From the NCBI GenBank assembly GCA_937957915.1, contig CALGNZ010000036.1, positions 1 to 64,000 of the forward strand: a stretch of DNA of 64,000 nt, read 5' to 3'. Positions 19,878-27,271 of this stretch are shown here, in pieces. This DNA is from an uncultured Granulosicoccaceae bacterium (GTDB lineage: Bacteria > Pseudomonadota > Gammaproteobacteria > Granulosicoccales > Granulosicoccaceae). The notes beneath the pieces were generated by a model. It ran no database searches. It was not told the DNA's origin and was given only the letters and a program-made list of their open reading frames with translations. The first letter of the stretch is position 1, and each line of letters starts with the position of its first letter. Made by a program: the position numbers and the translations under genes.

Positions 19878-21176
19878 ATGGCCAGCCAACATGAAATTGT
19901 TGCCGAGGAATGGAAAGAGCGCTCACGCGAGCTTGCCCAGTGGGCGATGGAAAAGCTGGTTAATCGCAAAGACGTGTGGGGTCAATATGGTGCATTGACA
20001 CCAGGTGAACAAAAAAAGCTCGGGCGCACCTACAAGGCAATGACACTACCCGTAGCGAGTAAGCGCGGGCCGGATATGGTAACGCTGGACAAACTCACCA
20101 GACACTTTGCCAGTGCGCATCATCAGCGGCCACAAATAATTGGCCTGCACGCGAAGAGTGCTGAAAACACCAGTCGCTGGCTGGGCATTGACATTGATAT
20201 GCACGATGATGCCAAAGCGGATGCTGAGGAGCATGCCAGGCGTAATCTGGTCGGTGCTATTAATTGGTGGAGAAAGTTGCAGGCAATGGGGTATGACCCC
20301 TTATTGTTTGACTCCAATAATAACGGCGGCTATCACTTGTGGGTGTTGTTTGATGAGCCGGCACCTACCGAACACGTTTTTGCATTTGCGTGGTCACTGG
20401 TTTCTACCTGGCAGGAAAACAATCTCAGTGAAGAACCCGAAACGTTTCCAAAGAAATTGCAAAAAGATAAGCTGGGTGCCTGGTTTCGTTTACCAGGATT
20501 GCACCATACACGTGACCACTACGCCCGTGTCTGGAGCGGTGATGAATGGCTCGATGATCCCTGGTTATCGGGTCATGCGGCGATTAATGCGATGGTGCAG
20601 TGTGTTGGTGGTCCGCCGCCTCCGGAATCAAGTGCACCCGAGGATCATAGCCGCACCACAATTCGTAGCCCCGAAGCACGCGGTCTGGCGTCAAACAATA
20701 CCGTAAAAACGAAGGCTGTGGCAGGTAGCGCGCCGACATCAACAGCAGGCTCCAGGCGCGCGGTCGACCGTAAAAGAAATTTTAAGCGCACCGGCAAGGC
20801 GACGGTTTGTATCGATCTGGATGGCGTGCTGGCTCAGAAACATGGAAGCGCGCATTCCGCCACAATTGGTGATCCTATTGACGGGGCTGTTGAATTTACG
20901 CACGCGATATCAGCTTTTGCCACGATTACTATTTTGACTTCCAGGCTTGCTGTTAAGAAAAACTCGCGTAAACGCGATGTAACTTCCATTGCGAAAAGTA
21001 TAGAGGATTGGCTTGATGATCATGGCTTTGCCTATGATGAAGTATATATCGGTCAGGGTAAGCCACCGGCTGCGGCCTACGTTGATGACCGCGGTGTTTC
21101 CTGTCGTCCGCAACAGGAAGGTCTCGACGCGTTTGCCCAATCAATGCAATTTATACAGATGCTGTGTGAACAGTGA
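19878..21176 (+). CDS. Archaeo-eukaryotic primase-type (TOTE-like AEP) domain fused to HAD phosphatase domain
   Basis: The 432-residue protein has two enzymatic domains. Residues about 85-235 look like an archaeo-eukaryotic primase/polymerase of the type seen in TOTE conflict systems: WLGIDIDMHDD gives the catalytic D105-x-D107, DSNNNGGYHLWVLF the sugar/phosphate-binding His (H153), then ETFPKKLQKDKLGAWFRLPGLHH. A basic Ser/Thr/Ala linker (about 245-305) leads to a HAD domain: CIDLDGV (D313, D315), ILTSR (T354), IGQGKPPAA (K395) and YVDDR (D403, D404), the layout of polynucleotide-phosphatase-like HADs. The inferred role is gap filling or priming plus 3'-phosphate removal. It is the first gene of a five-gene same-strand run. 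The ribosome binding site is weak. Confidence 0.72.
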   Translation: MASQHEIVAEEWKERSRELAQWAMEKLVNRKDVWGQYGALTPGEQKKLGRTYKAMTLPVASKRGPDMVTLDKLTRHFASAHHQRPQIIGLHAKSAENTSRWLGIDIDMHDDAKADAEEHARRNLVGAINWWRKLQAMGYDPLLFDSNNNGGYHLWVLFDEPAPTEHVFAFAWSLVSTWQENNLSEEPETFPKKLQKDKLGAWFRLPGLHHTRDHYARVWSGDEWLDDPWLSGHAAINAMVQCVGGPPPPESSAPEDHSRTTIRSPEARGLASNNTVKTKAVAGSAPTSTAGSRRAVDRKRNFKRTGKATVCIDLDGVLAQKHGSAHSATIGDPIDGAVEFTHAISAFATITILTSRLAVKKNSRKRDVTSIAKSIEDWLDDHGFAYDEVYIGQGKPPAAAYVDDRGVSCRPQQEGLDAFAQSMQFIQMLCEQ

Positions 21177-21210
21177 AAGATGAAAACCGCAGGTATTGTG
21201 AGGTGAATCT

Positions 21211-21828
21211 ATGCCCAGAGCGTTAAAATTTACATTTAACGATACCGAGTTCGAATGCGAAATGAACAAGGTTGACCGTAACAAGCTGTATGGGTCGGTC
21301 AGTGTTGAAACCTTTGATGTAGACGGTAATCGCTGTGAACTGGCAACACTGGCGAATGATGGTAAAACACTGATACCGCATGGTGGTACTGCATTCGCGT
21401 ATATAAACAAGGATGGTTTATGGGTGGAACGGTCGGAGTTGCAACCAGTGAGCCTCGAAGGGGAAAGACTGGAAGTGCTCCCGTCGAGCTTTGATCAAGT
21501 TATCAAACTTGGCAACACTGCAACCGTTGACGAGTTTCTCGATCACAGTGTCCGACTTTGCTATCAACTTGACTATGATGATGAAGTAATTGCGCCAGAG
21601 CTAATAGACGCCATGCAGAAAGGTCGGATATTCCGCTTTGATTTTCTGTATCGCGATGGCATTACCGCTGATCCGGCGTTTCTAATGGGCGGTAGCGCGG
21701 GCGAGTTATGGATGTTGGTGGCCAAGCCCGCCAGCGTTGATTTTGTCGGGCTTGATCAGGCTGCAGTCACTATTGCAGTCGAGGGCGATGATGAAGAAAG
21801 TGATGAGTTTGATTTTGAAATGATGTAG
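21211..21828 (+). CDS. Unrecognised acidic-tailed protein in primase/ligase cluster
   Basis: The product has 205 residues, begins MPRALKFTFNDTEFECEMNK, and appears beta-rich and soluble. The last 15 residues are strongly acidic (EGDDEESDEFDFEMM). No signal peptide, membrane segment or known motif is seen, and I do not recognise the family. A good ribosome binding site (GAGGTG, 21200-21205) supports the ATG. It lies 34 nt after the primase gene and 39 nt before the lysine-rich SAM protein. The acidic tail could contact that neighbour's basic tails or mimic DNA; both are guesses. Confidence 0.75.
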   Translation: MPRALKFTFNDTEFECEMNKVDRNKLYGSVSVETFDVDGNRCELATLANDGKTLIPHGGTAFAYINKDGLWVERSELQPVSLEGERLEVLPSSFDQVIKLGNTATVDEFLDHSVRLCYQLDYDDEVIAPELIDAMQKGRIFRFDFLYRDGITADPAFLMGGSAGELWMLVAKPASVDFVGLDQAAVTIAVEGDDEESDEFDFEMM

Positions 21829-21867
21829 TGGACTTTTGAGCAGACTCGGGCAAAAAAGAATAGATAA

Positions 21868-23424
21868 ATGCCAAATATAAATATTACCGATAGCCGCAAA
21901 CGCGATGCAGTGGTCAAGGCCGAGAATACCGGGGTGCACGAGGAAGTGCGTTACGTGGATTCCGAAGGTAGTGTTGCTTCAACACGGAAAGTGCTGAAAG
22001 CTACTGTCGCGCATGATTTTGACACCCTGAATTTGCAGTTCGGCGAGGATCCACAAAAGTTGGGGATGGCGCTTGTTGACGGTGATCCGGAAGTAGACAT
22101 GGAGAGATGTGGGGTATACCTGTGGGGAGTATCTAAAGTCTATGTCACTTCTGATGACGGAATTGTTTACCGGATCGAGCAGACTGAAAAAGTGTGGGAT
22201 GCAGACGGTGAACTCAAAGAGACACGACCCAGAAGCCGGGCAGAGGCCAATGTCGATAGTGAAGTACCCTTGACATGGACTGGCAGAAAAATAAAGAAAA
22301 CTGATGCCATTCGTCGATTTGTTTTTACATCCAAACTGCAAATCGTGCATGTAAACGGGCTGACCTACGATTTCCTCTATGGCATGGCCAAAGAGCTCGA
22401 CAACGAAAGCAGCTTGATGATGGTTGGCGGTGGAAGTGGGGGTAAAGACCCGCTGGTATTTCGCCGTGGCAGTGTGCCCTACCGTGGGTTTCTGGAAGGT
22501 CGGGTTGAGGGTGAGCAATATATATTGTTATTACATCTGTCGAATATGGAGTTGAAAGTACCTGAAGCCTATAAAAACAACACTGAAACCGGGCAAAAGT
22601 CTGACACGGGTGACAAAGCCGGACAATCTCTGACTGAGGTTGAAAAATCGGTGGTGGACAAGGAGCCTGCGTCAGCTGATGAAGTAACGACCGAATCTTC
22701 AAAGATGCGGCAAACAAAAGTACCCGAATCGAAACAAATCAAGAGCAAAAAGTCGGTTGCGAAAAAGACACCCCGGTCGACGAAAATTGATGATAAGCCA
22801 GACGAGGGTAAGGAAAAGTCCGGTCCATCGAAAAAAGTTAAGAAGAAGGTGGCAAAGAAATCGGCAGGAAAAATAGAGAAAACTACGGGTACGGATTCAT
22901 CACATAGTGAAAAGTCTGATGTCGGGATAACTCCTGAAGATAGTTCGGAATCCGGAACAGCGGATGCTGAGGTTAGGATGGTGGCCGAGCCCCGGGCTTC
23001 GATCGACCAGGCTTCGATCGACCTAGCCACAGTCGACCAAACCACGGTCAATTTCGACGATCTTGGTGTCTGGCTAAAAAGTATTCGTATGGGCAAGTAC
23101 CTCAAGCTGTTTATTGATAATGAAATTGATGTTGATGTGTTGTCAGAGCTAAGCGACGACGATCTCAGGGAGTTGGAAATTCCTCTGGGGTCGCGACGGC
23201 GTTTGTTAAAGGCGATAGCGGCCGCTGACAGCCTTCGCGCCGAAGTGGCAATGGCTGTTAGTGATATATCGCGTGCTGTGAACGACAAAAAGCAACCTTC
23301 CCAGTCTGCAAAACAGGCGTCTAAAAAGACGGCGAAAAAATCTGTGAAAAAGAAAAAGACAGCAAAGAAAAAAGCCGTTAAGAAAAAAGCGACAGAAAAA
23401 AGAGCTGGCAAGCAACCTGAGTAG
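21868..23424 (+). CDS. SAM-domain protein with histone H1-like lysine-rich tails
   Basis: The 518-residue product has three parts. Residues 1 to about 232 form an unrecognised beta-rich globular domain. Residues about 240-375 are a disordered Lys/Ser/Glu-rich linker with KSKKSVAKK- and KKVKKKVAKK-type patches. Residues about 398-455 (VWLKSIRMGKYLKLFIDNEI...LRELEIPLGSRRRLLKAI) form a sterile alpha motif, a protein-interaction/oligomerisation fold rare in bacteria. The last 45 residues are almost pure Lys/Ala/Thr, like histone H1 or AlgP tails. Degenerate 5-residue repeats (ASIDQ ASIDL ATVDQ TTVNF; 22998-23057) precede the SAM domain. Likely role: a DNA-binding scaffold that gathers the neighbouring enzymes, replacing Ku or a histone-like protein; this is inference. 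Confidence 0.7.
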   Translation: MPNINITDSRKRDAVVKAENTGVHEEVRYVDSEGSVASTRKVLKATVAHDFDTLNLQFGEDPQKLGMALVDGDPEVDMERCGVYLWGVSKVYVTSDDGIVYRIEQTEKVWDADGELKETRPRSRAEANVDSEVPLTWTGRKIKKTDAIRRFVFTSKLQIVHVNGLTYDFLYGMAKELDNESSLMMVGGGSGGKDPLVFRRGSVPYRGFLEGRVEGEQYILLLHLSNMELKVPEAYKNNTETGQKSDTGDKAGQSLTEVEKSVVDKEPASADEVTTESSKMRQTKVPESKQIKSKKSVAKKTPRSTKIDDKPDEGKEKSGPSKKVKKKVAKKSAGKIEKTTGTDSSHSEKSDVGITPEDSSESGTADAEVRMVAEPRASIDQASIDLATVDQTTVNFDDLGVWLKSIRMGKYLKLFIDNEIDVDVLSELSDDDLRELEIPLGSRRRLLKAIAAADSLRAEVAMAVSDISRAVNDKKQPSQSAKQASKKTAKKSVKKKKTAKKKAVKKKATEKRAGKQPE

Positions 23425-23471
23425 CCGGGTTCGGAGCAATGTCACCGAGTATCTGGACACCGGAGAGGTGA

Positions 23472-24938
23472 ATGATGAAGCTAATAAATACCGAGTTATT
23501 GAAACAGCGGGTTGATGACTATTGCACCGGTAAAGCCGATGCATTGCAGGATCAGTCACTGTTGCAGCGTGTGAGAATGCGGCGTCGACAATTAGGTCAA
23601 ATGACCATGGCGCTTGATCGTGAGCTCGCGCGGGTGAAAATACCAGCGGGTGACTTTCATATTAGTCGCAAGGTCGACGGCGAGTTTACCTGCCTTGTCT
23701 ATAACGAAGGTGAAGTGTTTACCATCAACCCGGGTGGCACTATTCGTATTGGCGCGCCAATGCATGAAGAGTCAAAAAAGATACTCGATCAATGTGGGGT
23801 AAGGTACGCTCTGTTGGGCGGCGAGCTGTATGTGAGGCGGGCAGATGATCGGAGGCCCAGAGTGCATGATGTTGTCAGGGTTGCACGTGCGCCAGAATCC
23901 AGTGAGGATGTAGCGAGCTTATGCCTGGCGTTATTTAATATTTACGAATGGAATGACGAACAGAGAAGCGGGCAGTATGCCGATCGCTTCAACCGCCTGG
24001 TTGAATTGTTTGGTGAAGGCGACCGAGTGCATCCGGTGGAAACCATCATTGGCGACGGCAGTAAATCTGTATTGTCGCAGTTCAAAAAGTGGGTTGATGA
24101 GGAGGGTGCCGAGGGTGTGGTCGCACGAAGCGATACTGCCGGTGTATTTAAGATTAAGCCCCGTCATACCATCGATCTTGCCGCTATTGGCTTCACCGAA
24201 GGTCTGGATGATCGCAGTGGGCTGTTACATGATGTGATGCTGGCTGTAATCAGGGGAGACGGAACTTATCACATAATAGGGCGGGTTGGTGGCGGTTTTT
24301 CGGATGATCAGAGAGCCTCCATTCTAAAGCAGCTTGAAGAGCTTGTTGTTGACAGTGAATACGCGGAAGTGAATTCAGATCGCGTTGCGTACCGTATGAT
24401 AGAGCCAGGTCTGGTTTTTGAGATATCTTGTCTGGACATCATTGCCAATACTTCCAGAGGCAATACCATCGACAAAATGGTGCTCGAATGGAATGCTGAA
24501 AAAAGTTTGTGGGAAGGCGTCAGACGTTTACCGTTGTGCAGTGTTATTTCACCACAGTTCCTGCGCATTCGCGATGACAAAAGCGCTAATGCAGATGATG
24601 TCAGATTTGCTCAGTTAACGGATATCGTTAACATACCGTCGGCCAACGTAGTAAGTGAAGAACTGAAATTGCCCGCCAGTTCACTGATTAAGCGGGCAGT
24701 TGCCACTAAGGAGTTGCGTGGGGCGATGATGGTTCGCAAGCTTATGATGTGGAAAACCAATAAGAGTGAGCAATCCAGAGACTACCCGGAGTATGTTCTG
24801 CATTTGACCGACTATAGTCCAAACCGAAAGGATCCGCTAAAACATGAAGTTCGAGTCAGTAGTTCTGAGCAGCAGGTTCTCGACTACTGGAAACAGTGGG
24901 AGAAAAAGTATTTTGTATCTGGCTGGTCGACTCAGTAA
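23472..24938 (+). CDS. ATP-dependent polynucleotide (DNA) ligase-like protein
   Basis: The nucleotidyltransferase motifs of ATP-dependent ligases are in order: motif I RKVDGEF with the AMP-accepting K67, motif III GGELYV (E118), IIIa ALFNIYEW, IV EGVVAR (E214) and V FKIKP (K227, K229), followed by an OB-fold-like segment (about 255-345) and an extra C-terminal region (about 350-488) that I do not recognise. The position after KxDG is not the usual Arg. The length of 488 is short for LigD/LigB and longer than LigC. It probably seals nicks; an RNA ligase cannot be excluded. GGAGAGGTGA just upstream is the best ribosome binding site in the cluster. ATG 23472 or 23475 could start it. Confidence 0.8.
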   Translation: MMKLINTELLKQRVDDYCTGKADALQDQSLLQRVRMRRRQLGQMTMALDRELARVKIPAGDFHISRKVDGEFTCLVYNEGEVFTINPGGTIRIGAPMHEESKKILDQCGVRYALLGGELYVRRADDRRPRVHDVVRVARAPESSEDVASLCLALFNIYEWNDEQRSGQYADRFNRLVELFGEGDRVHPVETIIGDGSKSVLSQFKKWVDEEGAEGVVARSDTAGVFKIKPRHTIDLAAIGFTEGLDDRSGLLHDVMLAVIRGDGTYHIIGRVGGGFSDDQRASILKQLEELVVDSEYAEVNSDRVAYRMIEPGLVFEISCLDIIANTSRGNTIDKMVLEWNAEKSLWEGVRRLPLCSVISPQFLRIRDDKSANADDVRFAQLTDIVNIPSANVVSEELKLPASSLIKRAVATKELRGAMMVRKLMMWKTNKSEQSRDYPEYVLHLTDYSPNRKDPLKHEVRVSSSEQQVLDYWKQWEKKYFVSGWSTQ

Positions 24939-24986
24939 CCCGATTCAGTACGGTCGGACAGAATCCGCTTTGGTTGATAATAACTA

Positions 24987-25706
24987 ATGCGAATTCTGAG
25001 TTGGAATATTTTGCATGGCGGCGGTACACGTTTCGAGGATATCGTAGATGTCCTAAAGCGATATGATGCCGATGTCGTGACACTTCAGGAATACCGTCAT
25101 AGTAAAAATCATCCGCACTTTCAATCAGCATTGGCGGATATGGGGTACCACTCTATAATCGCACCGGCAACACAGAGCGCTCGGGAAAATAGTGTGTTGC
25201 TGGCAAGCAGGTTTGAGATGACAGGCGACGGGTTTCCGCTCGGGAGTGCAGCACCTTATCGGGCTATACAGGCCAGAATTTCAGTAGAGAATGAAGGCAG
25301 TATTAATGTGGTATGCGTGCATTTTCCTCACAAAAAAGCGCAGGTGCCATTGTTTACAGCGTTGCTGGAGCTGCCGGATAACTGGCTCACCGAAAAGTCG
25401 ATTTTGCTGGGTGACTTCAATTGCGGTATTCCTTTCATAGACTCTGAAACCAAAAGTTTTTATGCCACGCATCTGTTTCAGCAATTGTTGAGTGATGGCT
25501 GGATTGACTCGTGGCGTAGCCGACATAACAATTTACGAGAGTTCACGTGGTACAGCACGCAGCGATCGAATGGTTTTAGATATGACCATGCACTTCTATC
25601 GAATGCGCTGGATCAGTCCGTAGCCAAAATTGGCTACGATCATGATGTTCGGATCAGGAAAATTTCAGATCATTCACTAATGGTGCTTGATCTGAATTTT
25701 TCGTGA
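24987..25706 (+). CDS. Endonuclease/exonuclease/phosphatase (ExoIII/APE-like) family nuclease
   Basis: The product is a 239-residue EEP-fold phosphodiesterase. The catalytic landmarks are the N-terminal LSWNILHGGG (Asn), TLQEYRH (metal-binding Glu), LLGDFNCG (D-x-N), YDHALLS and the closing KISDHSLMVLDL (Asp-His pair). Relatives include exonuclease III/APE1, sphingomyelinases and DNase I-like enzymes; the short length and absence of a signal peptide suggest an intracellular nuclease. As last gene of the primase-phosphatase-ligase run, 48 nt after the ligase, an end-trimming or abasic-site role is likely. It converges on the SH3b gene with a 23-bp gap. Confidence 0.8.
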   Translation: MRILSWNILHGGGTRFEDIVDVLKRYDADVVTLQEYRHSKNHPHFQSALADMGYHSIIAPATQSARENSVLLASRFEMTGDGFPLGSAAPYRAIQARISVENEGSINVVCVHFPHKKAQVPLFTALLELPDNWLTEKSILLGDFNCGIPFIDSETKSFYATHLFQQLLSDGWIDSWRSRHNNLREFTWYSTQRSNGFRYDHALLSNALDQSVAKIGYDHDVRIRKISDHSLMVLDLNFS

Positions 25707-25729
25707 CACCTTCAGCGCTGGCCCAAAAT

Positions 25730-26950
25730 TTACAGGGGTTGTAATAGTGAGCTGTGCATAAAACCCAGGGGTTCTGGCTTTGAAGAGGTGCTGTCAGTAG
25801 AGATTTCGAACCATTCGCCGATTGTACTAATTACGGCAACGTGTTTGTCTGCTGCCAGGGATGTGATGATAGCGCCATTACTTGCCGGCGTTTCCCTGAC
25901 AATGCTCCATTGTTTTTTGACCTTCCACTGGCTGGCATTTTCAACAATGTTTATACCAGTTTGTGTCGCCGATGCGCTGACTGCAGGTATCTCCCGGTAG
26001 CTGGAATTCTCGCCAGCGGCGTACCTGTCTTCATTATCAGTCTGTGTGATTGTTCTAAGGCCAGGGGTGGTTTTGATCGACGGGCTAGACTGTGAGGAGT
26101 TATTCCCGGTCTCTGATTGAGTCGTATCATCGCAGTCTGCAATGTTGCTGCAACCACGAAGACTGGCAAGGTTAAAATACAGTGTTTGGTGGCTTTTCGA
26201 TCCTTGATATCCATCCATTTGCACGATTTCATGAGGCGTCATTGGTGGTTTTCCGGCAATAAAGGTTATTGCCGCGAAACCGATGGCAAAGACCACAGCT
26301 GTAATACCGAGTCCGATTTTGCCCATAGTTTCGGTGAAACGATTTCTCGTATAGTGTTGAGTATCATTGAAGTCTTCAGCAAACAGGACACCTTGAGGCT
26401 CGTGGTAGTAGTCGTAAATGTCAGGATCGCGGAGCACCTCGTCGGTATGGCGTTCGCTGTGGTATAAATCATCTGTCTGATGGTCGTGTCCGGTATGGTG
26501 CCGGTCTGTTTCAAATAGTGCTTCATCGTAGCGCTGACCATCACCCTGCACCTGGTAACCGGTCTCCCGGTAATTATGCTCTTTGTAGGGGAGCTCTTTG
26601 TTGTGGGGCTCTTTGTCGCGGGGCTCTTCGTAAGAGCGCTCTTCGTAATGACGCTCCTGGTGAAGATGTTCTTCGTAAAGCGGCTCCTGGAAAGCGCTCT
26701 CTTCCTGATAGAGGTCTTCGTTGTAACGTTCTTCGTTTAGCAGATCTGAGTCGATGTATCTTTCGCCAAACGGCACATCCTGGTGATCAGTCGGGAGATG
26801 ATCTTCATAGGAAATGTGTCTGGCGAAGATCTCCCTGGTGCGGCCGTCTTGTTGGTCGTCACCGTGGTTATCGCCATTATAGTAATCTTCGTGGTGATTG
26901 TGGTACACGCTGCTAACCCCTGAAAGTGCACTGCTGGCTTCTTCTCCCAT
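25730..26950 (-). CDS. Membrane-anchored SH3b-domain protein with acidic pentapeptide repeats
   Basis: The product has 406 residues from ATG 26950 (MGEEASSALSG). The N-terminal 200 residues are hydrophilic, rich in Glu, His, Tyr and Asp, and contain about eleven imperfect five-residue repeats (pattern x-Tyr/His-x-Glu-x). One membrane segment follows (IGLGITAVVFAIGFAAITFIAG), then a Ser/Thr-rich stretch and a C-terminal bacterial SH3 domain (WSIVRETPASNGAIITSL..GEWFEIS). Orientation is presumably repeats in the cytoplasm and SH3b in the periplasm, where such domains bind peptidoglycan or partners. I do not recognise the full architecture. An upstream in-frame extension of 48 codons, Cys/His-rich, seems non-coding. 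Confidence 0.65.
   Translation of the reverse strand: MGEEASSALSGVSSVYHNHHEDYYNGDNHGDDQQDGRTREIFARHISYEDHLPTDHQDVPFGERYIDSDLLNEERYNEDLYQEESAFQEPLYEEHLHQERHYEERSYEEPRDKEPHNKELPYKEHNYRETGYQVQGDGQRYDEALFETDRHHTGHDHQTDDLYHSERHTDEVLRDPDIYDYYHEPQGVLFAEDFNDTQHYTRNRFTETMGKIGLGITAVVFAIGFAAITFIAGKPPMTPHEIVQMDGYQGSKSHQTLYFNLASLRGCSNIADCDDTTQSETGNNSSQSSPSIKTTPGLRTITQTDNEDRYAAGENSSYREIPAVSASATQTGINIVENASQWKVKKQWSIVRETPASNGAIITSLAADKHVAVISTIGEWFEISTDSTSSKPEPLGFMHSSLLQPL
26564..26730 (-). repeat. 15-bp tandem repeat inside the SH3b gene, about 11 degenerate copies
   Basis: On the plus strand GCTCTTTGTNGNGGG / GCTCTTCGTAANNNN units recur every 15 bp, encoding the five-residue repeats such as LYEEH, LHQER, HYEER and SYEEP. 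Several adjacent copies are nearly identical in DNA, which points to expansion by slippage or unequal exchange rather than ancient protein repeats. Boundaries are approximate. Confidence 0.75.
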
Positions 26951-27271
26951 AATGACAATCCAGGTTACATGGAGTAACCGTGGGTGCGGTTGGTGATAAA
27001 TCCGCTTGTCGGTATGGTTAGCCGAGCCATTTTTTTCTTCGCCAGTGGCGGCATCGCAGCAACAAGTCGCTGCGTGATATCCGTCACAACTCATTGTCCA
27101 GCAGATCTATTTTGTATTGTGCGATTGAAGACTATAGTTGCCGACCCGGTATGGAACCCGGGTGATACCGTGCTTTCTGTCAACAAACGTCTGTGGACTG
27201 CGTGGGGTGTATCGGCATTGAGCGCCGATACCCGAGGGCTGGTTCCCGTTTTTTTGCGGTGTGGCTATTTT
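26951..27271 (-). other. Intergenic region between SH3b and M42 peptidase genes
   Basis: These 321 bp have no supported gene. A hairpin (TATCGGC, 7-nt loop, GCCGATA; 27210-27230) is followed on the plus strand by GGG/CCC and a run of seven T (about 27249-27255). It could end minus-strand peptidase transcription poorly, or plus-strand transcription well, but no plus-strand gene precedes it closely. Confidence 0.35.

Noticed and set aside
22569-23411. 280-residue minus-strand frame rich in Phe, Ser and Thr
   Set aside because: It is antisense to the Lys-rich SAM protein; the Phe runs are complements of Lys codons.
19878-25706. Canonical Ku-LigD end-joining locus
   Set aside because: No Ku-like protein and no LigD fusion are visible; the activities are on separate chains and the ligase and HAD domains are of other types.
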